Source: Apostichopus japonicus (taxonomy: Eukaryota > Echinodermata > Holothuroidea > Aspidochirotida > Stichopodidae). Taken from it: a stretch of DNA of 64,000 nucleotides. Made by a program: the position numbers and the translations under genes. The notes under the pieces were generated by a model. It saw only the letters and a list, made by a program, of their open reading frames with translations. It did no database searches and was not told where the DNA came from. Position 1 is the first letter of the stretch; each line of letters begins with the position of its first letter. Positions 43,142-57,300 of this stretch are shown here, piece after piece. Where the stretch lies: NCBI RefSeq assembly GCF_037975245.1, contig NC_092572.1, forward strand, positions 20,398,489 to 20,462,488, in the 5' to 3' direction.

Positions 43142-46100
43142 ATTAACAACAACATAGGTTGATACATTTTCACTCACACGCAACTAAAACAGTAAAGAGC
43201 TAAGATTATAACAAAGTAAAATATAAAATGAGGCTTAATAGGCTTGGACTAGACTACATCAAATTTAAACAACAAGTATCATCCTAATACTAATTGGCCT
43301 GTAACTAACTTTAAATAGGTTAGGCTGTGGCATCAACAAAGTACTGATTCAGTCTCAGGCTATGTAGGCATATATCCTATTCCTAGTCTATTTAACTTCT
43401 ACATACTTCTGGAGGTTACTGGCTGGCCTAATTTTACTCAATCATATTCCTACTCCTAGGCCTACTTAGATTAGAAAATCAGGTGTGAAATGGTATGGCG
43501 TAGTAATAAAAGCATAAGTTAGCCTATAGCCTGTAGGCCTATCAACAGTTTGAAACATCATACAACTGCTAAAGTTTTAGATCTAAACATGGCTCTAAGT
43601 TATAATTAGGGACAACTAACTAGTTAAGGAGCATTTAAAATCAGGGACTTTTAACTAAGCACGGCGCATTTAGAATCAGACACACCTACCTAATAAACAA
43701 GCAAGGAGGTTGTGAGTTGACAGATTTGATTTTGAGATAGAAATAGGTTATGAGGAAGTGTGTCCCTAACTCTAATCTGGTACCCTAATATTCACCCTAA
43801 AGGCCTAGTATCTTACCAACACACTATGTAGGCCCACTCACTCCTAGGGCCTACTCCAAATCATATTCATTATTTACCCTGAGCTTATGCACCCCGATCC
43901 TGTTGGCTGTATGACAGTATTGTGTATGTACCATAGAAACTCGGTAGAATGCTGACACAGCGTATCGCCATGTGTTTAATCCCTGAAGTCTTGAAAGCAG
44001 TGAGGGCGCTTTGCGTTGTACGTCAAAAATCCAGATCGTGGTCTTTATACATACATTGTGCATTCGACTTTGAAATTGAATTTTTAGTTTACCCTTTTTT
44101 TCTCGAAAGAGTTGGTTTACTTTTCATAACAGAGACATGTTATGGCAACAGAGTGGTAAGTACTATATTACTGACTTACGAACAAACTTTTAGAACTTTT
44201 ACAAATGACTCGAGCAAATTTGAATGTATGTAAAGTGTCAGTTCCGGTATCTGAGAGGATCATGGCAAATATATTTCTTGCTTGTATTATTTTAGTGCAC
44301 CACTCAGATAGATTTATAGTTGTCCCTGGAAAGTGCCAATAAAAGCAACTGCCCCCCTCCCCCCTTCCCATACACACCTAATTTTGTGTAAGACTTTCAT
44401 ATTAGTCTGTGCATGCAGTTTTCATTTTAATGTGAATGTTGCAAAGTGGGTAGTAATTTTTGCAAGATAACAGATCCCACCTTGTGAAGTGAGAGTGCAA
44501 ACAGTTTGATGCAGTCATCTAAGGATGCTATGTTAGCACGAGTAGTGATCTGAGTGTGTCGTTTTTCCTACAAGCTTTGTCGAAACATGGTTAGTGTGTA
44601 TAATTAGGTCTTAAATTCATAGTTGAGTAAATTTAGGCAAAGATTCTATGAAGCTACTGTCCAGAACATACCTGGCTAGGCTAAGTAGGCTGTAGCCTAC
44701 CTCAAAACTCAGATTACTGGCTGTGCCGATACTGCTTATGCCCTTTTGTCAAATTTACGGTGTTGGGAATATGCTTATTTTCCTAGTATTGAACTGTTAG
44801 TGATAAACGCAGGACGTCAGCTCATGTTATACTGGCATGTGCATCTATCGTAAGGGATACAATTTTAAGTAAAATGAGGTGATGATAATTTTTGTCATTA
44901 GGCTTTAGTTATTGCGCATCCGAAAGAACAGCCGTAGCCGGTCTAGGGGCCTAGGCTAACTATATCCAGGGTCCAGTGAATATCAATACATCAGCTGAGC
45001 AGACGCCTTACTAAAGTAAATATATTTCTTTGTAACTGCTTCTACTATCGCTTCCTTAGTAGTACTTGTGGAACTTTAGTCCACTGCCACATTTTTTCAC
45101 GATTTTGGCACCCAAATGCGGCACGAGAAATCACCAGTTCGAGTGATGTATGTCAACTTTATCACTTTAGTAATGTCAAAGACGTAGTGTTTGTATTACG
45201 CGCCGGTACTTTCTTGCCGTACAAGCAAAGCGCCACCAGTTGCATGAGTGACTTCAGTATGTCCCATGATGTCATTCTCCCTATTTCAATGGCTATGGTA
45301 CGTACTAGTACAAGTTACTATACATAGGTTAGACTACTGTCACAGTCTGTTGCCCTGTCTGTTGATTACTTGTTGTTTATATGGTTCTTCCATCCGTGTT
45401 GCAGGGTGTGCTCTCCTGCCGACTGCGCATGTCCTGGGTGACTGCGCATGTGTATTGGGTGACAACGTGTATTTGCATGGCCGAATTCCTGCACCTCGGG
45501 TGCCTATTGTGTTTGGTCATGCCTGGAGAATGTCCCCTTGTTGTTAGTCTAATTCAGCGTTTGTACCCTTACTATAGAGGGACATTCTTTACCTGGATGG
45601 ATTTTTGCTTTAGATTGGTTTTGGAGTTGAGAAAGGCAGTTAAGAGGGAAAACGGAAAGAGAGAGGAGGAATAAACTGTTCACGACTTATTACTTGTTTT
45701 GGACTATATGTACAGGACCCCGTCACACTACTGACAAATAATGTGTAATCCGTAGCTTTGTTTTTTTAATGCGATTGCGAAGACTAATCACTAATCACAT
45801 CGAGTAGCGTATACGATATAATAACAATTAAAGACACAGCAACGCGTTTTAGGGTATCATTTTCAGCAGGCCAATGGTAACCTCATTTAACTGTGAAATG
45901 ACTCCACATCGATCGTGGTATATTGTATAAAAAAAAATGTTTTATACCAGAAAATACACTCGTTGGTACGATTGGTGACTTAAAACGGCAATGTCACAGA
46001 TAACATCGGAGCTAAAATCAAGGTACATACCTCAATATATTCCGCAGGTAACGTTCATTAATTCCGTACCCAAGCAGCTTAAGTTCGTCAAAATTCGGAT

Positions 46101-46185
46101 ATTTTCGGATAAAGGAATGTATTACGTCACACATCAAGAAAGTTAACCCTTCAAAAACGTATGAATATGCATCATTTCTGGGGTC
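43142..46185. other. Intergenic sequence
   Basis: No gene recognised. Rich in GGCCTA/TAGGCC words around 43400-43860 and 44680-44960. ORFs at 45248-45674 overlap in two frames and have no recognisable domains. Confidence 0.45.
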
Positions 46186-46480
46186 TATTCAACTGGAGGT
46201 CCGTGGTGAATTTATTTTTGACGGGAGGAATTTGTTTTTGACGGGAGTAATTTATTTTGGACGGGTTTTTATCCGAGGGTAGCTCATATGGGATGCGGGA
46301 TGAGTTTATATCGCATGGGGTAGATTTTATCTGTTGCAATGAACTTAGATTCGACAAACTTATTTGTGATGAAGGGAGTTTATTTTGGATGTGATTTGTT
46401 AAATTTATTTTGATTTAGTAAATATATTTTTGATTTAGTAAATATGTCTATTATGAAGTAATTTTTTTTGGGGGGGGTGG
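46186..46480 (+). repeat. Degenerate short-period repeat (gggagtaatttattttkgac)
   Basis: Imperfect 20-25 bp units: gaatttatttttgacgggag, gaatttgtttttgacgggag, taatttattttggacggg, later two copies of tatttttgatttagtaaata. Low complexity and non-coding. Confidence 0.65.
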
Positions 46481-48243
46481 AGTAAATATAATTTTGATGG
46501 AGACTTTTTTTTCTCATGATAACTATATGTTTGTTGCAATTTTACCAATCTATTTTCATATTTTGTTATTATGGTTATGGCCGCCCAAAAAGGTTAAGGA
46601 TTATTCCCCTTCCATTTCTACTTATTGAGGCAACAAAAAAGGAAAAATACAGTAAAGAATATATATATACGGTAAACTATGTTGAAGCAAGCACGCACAG
46701 TTTAATCCAGGCTTCACTCGGACGCGAAAGTGCAGTGTTCACTTTGTAATGTGCATGTCCATTCTACGCTTCCGTACTTTACCTTTCAGAAAAGCGCAGG
46801 CATACTCAATAAGCCCTCTTCTCCTTACAGTATCAAGATATGATTATCAAGTCATTACAGACATTGAATTGGCAAGTGCAGTAAAACTATTTTTTTTGGA
46901 AGAAAAGTTATTTCGTAACAGACCGAGAATTTACTTGACGAAACAGTGTATTATACACGCCTAACAGTAAGGGACAGTTGTGAATGTATCTTGTTTCCGG
47001 ATGGAACTTAGGCAATCCAACTTTTTTACTTCTTTTAATAGCAGAAGTGATACTGCGCTGCTTAGGTACATCGCCGAGCAATGCCATACAGAAGAGTGAG
47101 ACGCATTGTGAGTTTGTTTGACAACATGTCGTCATAGAGTTAGCTTAACATTAGACATATACTCGGTAATGTACGTTGTATGGTGGTGTATACAGACTTG
47201 GCGTGTCTCCTAACTTCGCGTACGTATGGCACACAAGGGCCTAACCTCAAATATATCTACTCGTAAAGTCTTAATTTAGGCTATTAGAAGTAGTGTTGTA
47301 CTTGAGAGTAAAATTGTAATCTCTTCTTCGAACTCAAGTTTAATCTATACAACCACAGAAAAGACGGCCAAAAATGTACAGTGATGTGTAAGTAATAAAC
47401 TTTAACCATGTTTTCAAAGGCACCTTCACGAATTATTTCACCCAATTTGATTACTAAAAATGGGCTGGCATTAGTACATGAAGAATTTCACAACTATTGT
47501 AAGTAATATTTCAATTTATTGTAAACGTTTATAATGAATCTGTTAATTATTAAGTCTATGAAATGCAGAATGGCGTGGCGCGAGCAAACGTTGTCATGAC
47601 ACAATGCAAATTGTGATAAATGTTCTTCATCAAATCACGAAATTGAGAATTGAAACTTGAAACTTTCATTGTGGGATTCCCTAAATTTTCATTTTCTTAA
47701 CGCCTTTCTTTCTGTAAAACTTCTGAGACAACTTAACTTGCTCTTTCTGACTCAGTTCTGCAAAACTGTTAAAAAAATACTGGTTTCCTTTTCGGATAGT
47801 ATCTGATTACTATTTATAAACACTAGCTATATATCAAGTTTAAAATCAGTTAACGACAATAGCATTAACAATTTTGGCAGTGCCGATTATTTTTTCACAG
47901 AACATATTTCCCACTATATCACTACACAACACAAGCTGACAGGCTGGCTCGTTTTAAACAGGACATGATTACTGATGTTAGAAGCTCTAGTACATACTAG
48001 AACAAAAGTCTTTAGCATTTGTGTCCATCTGTGCAATAACTTTTATGTGCATTCTGTTTATAAAGTTTGTAACATGAACAAGAGCAACATTGTTTTGGAG
48101 TTTTATATTGTGGATACCCCTGTCCTCCTAGAGTATTATTGTTTGAAGAACTGTGTAACCTAAAAGATTTGTTTTAGATTTAGGTGATAGATTGTAATTG
48201 TATCCCTAAACTAAATAAATTAAAACTCATGTTGTCTCTACAG
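46481..48243 (+). other. Upstream region and 5' intron of receptor 2
   Basis: No coding exon seen. 47475-47545 resembles the flanks of the intron 1 hAT element joined together (tacatgaagaatttcacaac, attgtaaacgtttataatg). The region ends in the acceptor tctctacag at 48235-48243, so a non-coding first exon should lie upstream. I cannot place the promoter. Confidence 0.5.
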
Positions 48244-48309
48244 GTAAAGATCCTTTGCAAGATATGGAGTCTGTATTAATTTTGTCCATGGTCATGTTCC
48301 TTTTGTTAG
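48244..48309 (+). CDS. Receptor 2 start exon (signal peptide)
   Basis: Acceptor tctctacag, ATG at 48264, donor gtaaga at 48310. Encodes MESVLILSMVMFLLL plus one base. It differs from the receptor 1 copy at only a few bases, and bases 48244-48263 are 5' UTR. Confidence 0.83.
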
Positions 48310-51300
48310 GTAAGATTAATTAGAATGTCACTTCGCATTTGATGATTGTCACAAATTTCCAGTAGCTTGACTCACTGTACCAAGTAGAAATATAACTCAA
48401 ATAAGTAGACTCACTATTTCTATACCAAGTGAAATTATTTCAAAAGTATTTATGACTGCATCCTGTTCTTTATTTTGTTATTTTGTTTCTAAGTAATACT
48501 CATATGCCTTAGGTAATTGGAACCTAGGGGCAGCTATTATTGGTGCTTTAATTTGCTTGCAGGAAAGGTTCAAGATAAACTAAGTATAGGAACTATGTAG
48601 TCCAAACTGCGTCACACACGTACTGTACTTTCCAAATTCAATTTTCAATTTCAAAATCAATACTTAAGTACATGTTCATCAGGCATTTAAGGTAAAAGAA
48701 ATTTTGTCATTAGAGGTGTACACATCATCAGCTGTAACGAGGATTGTACAAATGATGCTGCGTAATGAACAAGTGTTGTGAGATACATATTTTGTTCTTG
48801 ACAATTTTCAGGTCCACTTATAGTGAACGGCCAGGGTTCTGTATACTTATTTGGTGACAACGTAACGCTTCCATGTTTATCAGCTACATCGAGTGAGAAC
48901 GAGCAGTTCACATGGATTGATCAGACAAAAGCTGTTACTATTTATTTTGTCAGTGATAGTGATGAGAAAAGAAAAACATTCGCCGGTAGGACCAAAGACA
49001 AGTATGACAACTTTGCCATAGATAACAATTATCCTAACAATGTGAGCCTTCTCATCAATTTACTGGAGGTTAACGATGCTGGAATGTACAGTTGTAATTT
49101 TATACGTCAAGCAACACCAGAACCAATTCATGTTGATGTAGAGGGTGAGTATCAAAAGTCATTACATATTTTGGTTAACTTCTCTTTAAAGGTTTCGTCG
49201 GGAACACAAAGCTTTTCTAGAGTGTATTATTGAGACAATGCTGTAGTTTAACATGACATGCAAATTGCTTCCACTCAGAACAAAACTTAAGTCACCTCCA
49301 ATCCTTAATGAGAGCATACACTTAATATACATCATCACGAAATGCACTCTACTGTAACGAATGGTATACACTTCTTGTACTGTACGTAGCGCATGTGAAA
49401 GTGTTATATGGTACGCATACCCTGCATGTGAACGTCGGAATTCATGTAAAGTAAAACGATTACCTACAGAGAAAATTAATACAAATACTGCATTTTTCAA
49501 CTGATTTATTTGAGCCCTGAAGGTGATTTACAAAAGATTCCGTATATCTCAACGACACGAGAACAGCCCATAAAAGGACTAGTACTTACTCACAGCTTTT
49601 ATGAACCCCTGTCGTAAGTCACCATAAACCAATGCAATGGTATTCATAACTTTTAGTTTAGATGATAATCGTAACCTTTGTGTCATACAAGCGAATGAGT
49701 GTGTTTGGGTGCGTGTGTTGGATGTATGTACGCGTGTGGTGCCATAGCTATCAACTCGAGGACACACATTCGCTTTGAGGACATTTGGTGTGTGACTGTC
49801 AATTTGAGGACGTCCTATAATTGTAAAATTGGTTAATAAACTCTAAGTGACCCCAGGAAGCTCCTGAGTCAGTATAGGGGATGTCCTCAAATTGTGACCA
49901 TCAAACACAAATTTGGCTGATCTATGTGTTCGTAGAAAATGCTGGTTACGAAAAGCGCCGTCCTTAGTCCTAAAATTGACGTCCTCGAATTGACATCCTC
50001 AATTTGTTTATGTCGTTATCTTGTACATCCTTAAATTGTCACTTCATGAAACTTTGTATGTATTGTCTTTAATTGGCTGTTGTATTAATCCTTAAAAATA
50101 TTATCGAAGGAGCAGTACTTTCAAACTAGTAGCCTACATGTATTTTAAGATAAATTTAATTACAAGTAAAATTTACATCAAGAATAATTATTGGCTACAC
50201 AATTTATGTCCCCCGATACTGCCTTCGCCTCATTTATACCCCACCGCAATATTTTTTAAATACACCAGGTCCTGGCAAGTTCTAATTTATAACGCAAATT
50301 ACGCAAATTGATTGGTACCCTGGATTATAAAGGTCATATAAAATTGTAAGACCGCCGAACGATAAAACTCGCAGTGTGGGCTTCATTATTGCTTATAATA
50401 TAAAATGGCAGCTGGTCAACGTTTTGGAAATCTTCTTTCTATAGGGCTAGAATTTGATAACTTAAGAGCATTTGATAATCCATACCATAGTCAGGTGGTT
50501 TTGCATTGTGGATGATTCGTGTATTTTCGTATGTACACGTCACTGCATTTAACAGTACTTACTTTTCATAAGTTGTTTGATTGCAATGTTCCTCAAAGAG
50601 CTGCCAATGCACCTCGTAGTCCTGTGTATATACTTCGACTACGGCATTTGTTGATTTTGCACGAAAATCGCTCCCAAAGACTGAAACGCGATTTCGTACA
50701 ATTCAAATGTGTGAAAATCGTACATCAGACCTCAGGAATTTGTGGTTACTGAAGCAAAGAATGAAATGTAAAGTAGTGGAATGAAAGATTAGAATTTGGG
50801 AAGCCGTTGGTAGAAAAAGATCGCAACAACGGAAATATAAGTACAGTATCATAAAGATACATTAACCGCAACTTTGAACCGAAGATCTAAATCTACGTTT
50901 AGCTTGCTGATGTAAGATATCGTTAAGGTAGGTTGGAGTACCAGTTTTAACGCCACGAAAAACTAGAATGAGGATTCTATAGTCAATACGGAGTCTTATT
51001 GGTAACCAGTGTGTAGTTCTACTAGTATAGGAGTGATGGGGGTAAACCTGTTCGCCCTATCAACAATTCGAGCAGCCGTATTTGGCATCCTTTGCAATCT
51101 CGATAGTTAGGATGTAGCGACACCAAATAGAAGAGAATTGCCATAATCAAGACTACTCGATCGCCATTATTGTTGAATTGCTCGATTGCCATAATCATAC
51201 TAGATTGCCATAATCAAGCCTACATAAATAAGTATTATCATGCCCTCCAGTGCCACATGCCAGTTCCCTCCTCTCACAAGAAATCACAGGTGATACCCTG

Positions 51301-54300
51301 CCTTTGTGTAACATGTGACGTCCTCACTCCCTGATGATATATATTTCATTGAGCCAGCAGTGAGGTGCTCTATGTGCACTAGATCATGGAGAATATGTAC
51401 GAAGAACAATGGGATAGATTTTACCGGGCGGAATCCGTCGCAGTGATTATGACATGCTCCCTTATTTAACTGTTCTCATTAAAATCATAGCAGGAAATCA
51501 CTTAGTCTATTAACTTTTCAGATTCTTTTTTAGCTTTGTTTTCTAAAACAGTTAAAAGAATTAAACAAGTGGCTCGATATCATCTCTTTAATCAGCTTCA
51601 AAGAACACACCAAAGACGGGCCAATAAAGCTTTATGCTGAACATGACCAAAAACGGTTGATGCAATGAAACTTATTCAATTTTGTAAACCCTGGCCTAGA
51701 CTAGTAAAAATATTTATTCAATTACCTGTACAAGTATTACCATGTGCAATGACTTAGTAAATTCATTAACAAGCTTCTGATGGAAATTAAACTTTCTGTA
51801 GTGTTTAGACATGTAGTTTCTCACGCCTTAAATGTTCATGTTTTTAGTCTATTTGGTAAGTACAGATATGATCGTCAGACCAATAAACCATTCCTGAAAT
51901 ACTCTCATCCTGAGCAGTGTGTCTTATTCAATACAATGCTCATTTACATTAATTTATGATCAATTAATTGTAGTATGAGGTATCCAAAGTTTATGATGAC
52001 CACAGATATGACTAGGAAAGTACATGATCCGATGACCCTTTCAATGTTCTGTCTCACACAGCAATGCCTATTTCAGTTTCGATATCCTGTGCAAGATCTT
52101 CTTCAACTGACTGCGCATCAACATATTCACTTACATCAGATCCTTTTAATTGTACCTGCATCGCTTTTGGTGCATATCCTAACAGCCTGCAATTTGATTG
52201 GTCTAGTGGTGATGTTGCTGGTGTCGAGCAACCCCCAATAAACAATACAGAGAGAGCTGGATCATTTGACTACTACACAAATGCTGAAATAGTCCCCACA
52301 GAAAACCCAGGATCTGTGACCTGTACATTGAATGGGTATAGCGAAAATTGGGAAGGAGTTAATCATGCTGTTTACGATTTTAGTAAGTTCTTGTGTTTGT
52401 TTTTGTTTTGGTTCAACACCATTAAGAATAGTTACAGTGTATTACTTCCATTCAACAAAGTCGAAAGGATGTCATGCTTCCATCACCATATGTGTTCATG
52501 AACATATATGTCTCGTCCATCATTATGAGGAAAACCATATATCGCTTTACCAATTTATATCAAGATATTATCATGGCTATCGATTTTTCACAATAGATTA
52601 TCATATTATCCACTTCATTTTGGTGTGCATAAGTTTATGTATTTAATATGTATGGCTTACCACACTATGAATATGTTTAGAAATCGTAACCACGAAATGT
52701 GTTCGTTTTCTGGTTCTTCACATGAAAGTAACTTTAACTTCTGCAATTTCAATTGAGTAGATGGAAAATACTCACAAGAATAGGCTGCAACACTGATATG
52801 CTGAGGTTTATTTCTTCTGGGGGAACAGGCCTCGGCCAACCATTTTGCTTGTGTTTCAGAGGTGGGAGGGGGGTATTTTTAGACGAGCTAGACGCGATTT
52901 AGACGCAGACGAGTGTCATAAATAGACGGGATGATATGTATGTTTGCACCGTGCCTCAATGTATGTTCCTGAGGCTACAGTGACATTGTATGATAAAACC
53001 TGAAGTAATGAGTAGCCAACATCTCTCTTTACATCGAGTTTCGGGTCTTTTTGGTAGAGAAATACTTCTTAAGAAATAAATTAATCTGACAAAATATGGG
53101 TGAAACAAATTTATACTTCTCCATCATACAGCCTAACAGCTTTGTATGCAGCATTTTACACAGATGTGCCAGCTTCCAACACATGTTTTTCTTTACTATG
53201 GCATGATGATGGAAAGTAATGGCTACAGTACACATGTTGTTACAGTCACGATCGTACATTGTTAACAATATCTAGTTAAGTATGCTTTGAAGATAACAGT
53301 AACACTTTGTTGCTTTGTAAGTCATAACACCAATTGTAAAAGTCACTTGAATTGGGAGTTTGACTTTTTCAGTGGCCAGTTAGAACCATTTGTTTTTGTT
53401 GATAAATCCACACAATGAAATATTTCTTTTTTGGTTTGGTTTAAAAATGGGTAAAAAGTTGCCACGAAAAGAAGAAAGGAAAAAGTTTTTTTAAAATGGC
53501 AACAGTAAAATGTTGGGCAAAAGATTGACTTCTTCTTCAAAGAAGTCTAATTAGTAATTAGCCTACAGATATTCAATTGAGCTTCAAAGCACAAACATCA
53601 ATGGAACAGGAAATATAGATCCATATATCACAGGTACATTTAATGGAAAAAACGACATTTAGTCAATGATCAGAGAAGAAGTTAAACAAAACAAGGTCCT
53701 TACGTTTATTTCAAAAAATTGTAGAAAAAGTTACATGTGGGCAACTTTTATAGAAATACCAGCCATTGTAATGAAATATGAAACCTCTAATTATTGTTAG
53801 TAGCACACTGACAATTGGTGTTTGATACATATGAAGTACTAAACAACTGTTTCATACAAAATTTACCCATATTAACATGAGTTCTCTAAGGAATACATTA
53901 AAAAGAAACAATATGATATCGGTTGTGTCTATTACTCTTCATCTTTCAACAAACAGGCAACCTCCTATACAATGTTTTGGTTATGTTGACAGATCCACCG
54001 ATATGTAAATTGAAGAGCAGATGCATCGAAAAAGGCACTATGGTCAGTCTAACATGTACGTGCACTAATGCATCTCCAGATGAGGGATTGGTGTACAGCT
54101 TTTATAGAAATGATGACCTATTGTCAAGCGGAGACACCAACGTGTTTGAGACAGCCATCGATTATGATCAGGAATATATATTCGGGTGCAGGGGATGTAA
54201 TGGTGTTAACTATGGTAGTGAATCAAATGATACAGAACCTAGGATATGTCAAAGAAGTAAGTATACATGTACATTATTTACATCATCAACAAGGGATAAA

Positions 54301-57300
54301 TTGTGAGTGTTAGCAACGAAATTTTATGTTATTAACCCTTTTACTTTTTAAAGATTTTATGAAGTGAAAATTGTTATATCTGTGCTCGTAAAAAAAGCAG
54401 TTTCTGCAGGTTCATGTCAGAATCAACCGTAACGCGCTGGGACGATAACACAAGGTAGAGCAACATATCCAATCCAACAAACACAATCCAATATGTTACC
54501 CCATTCTAGTGGCTATGCATTAAACAGTAACGCAAAATATATACCATGTGTTTGGGATGACTTTCCAGCATTTGCATCAAGGATATAGACTCTGTCGCCA
54601 AGGACTTAGAAATGACAATGCGGGGAAATATTATCACTTGAACACATGTTTGCTACACGTCAAAATAAAATTAAAATGTGGCAAGAACACATGTATCATT
54701 TAACTTTATGTCATTCCCCCTAGGAGCGGAAACTTACAAGATAATTGTACTTCGTGGATATTAGTACACTTCTATGGTCACACACAAGGTACAATGACCT
54801 GCTGTAAATATGTGCACTTGGCAACACAACTGAATAAAGATAAATATTGATAAACAATGTTCTCAATTATATTGTTATGCCTAGTGGTAATTTTGTGGCC
54901 GACAATGAGGCACGGAATGGAAGAGAAAGTTAAATGTTTTGCACTGAAAAAAATCTCATGTAAATATATCTTGTAAAACTCTAGATATGGTTTTCTGTAC
55001 GTTAATGTATGTAGCAGACCAGAATGTTGTCACGACAATAGTCTCCAGCCATAGAAGGGCTAAGATCTCTGGGGCGGATGGCCAGAATGGTGGATGTAGT
55101 CTCATTATTCAGACTCAGAATGAGACCGTTACAACTTCATAACCGGAGTTCATTGACAGAAATAAGTTAGAAAAACATGCACGAGTCCTCCAGTGGTACT
55201 CCACCACAAAGTATTGGTACTAGGCAGTTCCTTACTGGATAGAAATTCCGACGTTGCGATAACGACCTACGAATCGCTACCAGGCTGGGAGCTCACTGGC
55301 AGAATCGGACAGCATGAGGACGTGGTCCTCAGTAGAGAGGGTACCACATCAATATGTTAGAACGTTGGCTGTCGGACGAGCGTTGGAGACCTTCATACCA
55401 TAAGTGCAGAAGTACAGAGTGACGGTCTTCACCAAATATACCACGGTGGTGGACTACGTCTATGGTCAAGGGGGGGGGGGGTGGAATTACGAACTGCTGA
55501 TGCAGTAGCAAAGGATAGAATATGGTCTTATGAGCGTCTCACATAGCTTGGTTGGAAAAAGCCTTGTCGAGAGGTACCTTAGATTCCAGCGATTGTTTAC
55601 TGTCCCAATGCACGTGAGAGAGACTCTTCGAGATTCTGGGAAAACCACTTACAATTCAACAATTTTGTGGTCCACATAGTATTTGAAGTTTTAGCCCAGG
55701 TAATTAATAGATACATATTCCAAAACCCCCGGGAATGACCATCAAAATACCGAGGGTCAGAAGGTTAGCACAGTCGTCGGATTTTTCAGCAGTACTGTGA
55801 GCATTTACCAAAAATCTTACGAACCGATGTGCTCAGCTTCTTTTCAACAACATTAGCAAGGAGAAGGAGTTGCCTAGATGCGCTGTCCACTAAAGATAAC
55901 AATATTAGGTTTGAGAACCATGGATTTAAAATGGTATCAGATCCGGTTTATAGCTAAAAACATGGTTCTGACATTCCTTCGGGGAGATATATTTATACCG
56001 GAAAATCAGACGATGTCATCTATTGCCGAGGATAAACTGTGGTGAGGGTAATGTAATGGTATTTGAAGAGAACAGGAAGGCTCCGAGGAACGAAAACAAA
56101 TTTGTTTATATTGCCACGGGCATCATTATCGGGAGCATCAAATGATAAGTTGTCGATTTGGCTGACTGAGGTAATCAGACCATTAGCAATTGATTCGGCG
56201 AGAGTAAGGGCACATGACAACAGATGAGTCGCAGCGTAGACAGTCCTGTTCGCTGGAGAATCGATATTTTGCTGGCAGAGGTAGCGTTCGGTTGAGCCGT
56301 GATGCGAAGGCTTGAGAAGAGAATGAAGAGAAGGCTTATGGCACACTAAGCTGGATAGTCGTCAAATTGTGCCAGATCGGCAATTTGCTGGGGAATTGTG
56401 TTGCACTGTAGAAGGTATATACTGTATATCTTGTGTATATAACGTAGAGCGTGTATTATGAACAGTTTGTATGCGGATTTATTACACATATGAGGTATGA
56501 TATGTGTCGTAAATTGGTTATATAGATTGTGTCTATGATGATATGGGTTACATGGCGAATTGTACAATTGGTATTGTATGTTGCGTTCTTGGGGTACGCA
56601 CGTATGCAAGATCGGTGAGAGTGGTCTCCCCTTGATCGGAGGTGAGACTACTACCGGGTATAAATAGAGAATTACTTAAGGATAGGCAGGTATTCTCATG
56701 ACAAGGTGAGGGTATTGACCGGGGGGTGGGGACGGTAATACAGGGCACACAGTGTTAAAGAGTTACCAATTCATTCTAGGGAAGGTAGAATAGAGTGCTA
56801 AGGTTTTGTGGAGACATGCAAACTCGCCACTCGTAATATCCAATGCAGTTTTGGAATATCGACGAAGCAATAAGTATGCATAGTTACCAAAACAGTGTAT
56901 AGTGGTGTAGCCAGAGGTTACTATCATGCTTCAAAAATGTTGTGTTGAAAGGAGTCAGATCTATACAAAACTTTGCATGCAAATACCATACATTGATCAG
57001 ACCCGTTTGATATAACATATACGCGTAGGCAGTTAGGATTAAGCTTGCTGTGACTCCTTTTGTTTTCCTTTGTAACTTATATTCATTCTCCTATGAGTTT
57101 AACATGTATTATGTTAATGCACGATCAGCTGACTATAACGGCCCAATTAGATTCGATAATTTGTAACAGCTACTTATAAACACCATTTATTCATGCGTGC
57201 GAGTTATCTTGTGGTGAACCATTTAATTACAAGCGTGCTTGGTAAAAATACAAACACACTCGCACACCCAAACAATATTAACGTAACGACAGGTTGATAC

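Noticed and set aside
45248-45674. Overlapping ORFs of 99 and 97 codons
   Set aside because: Two frames are open over the same stretch, no domain or splice context; probably chance.
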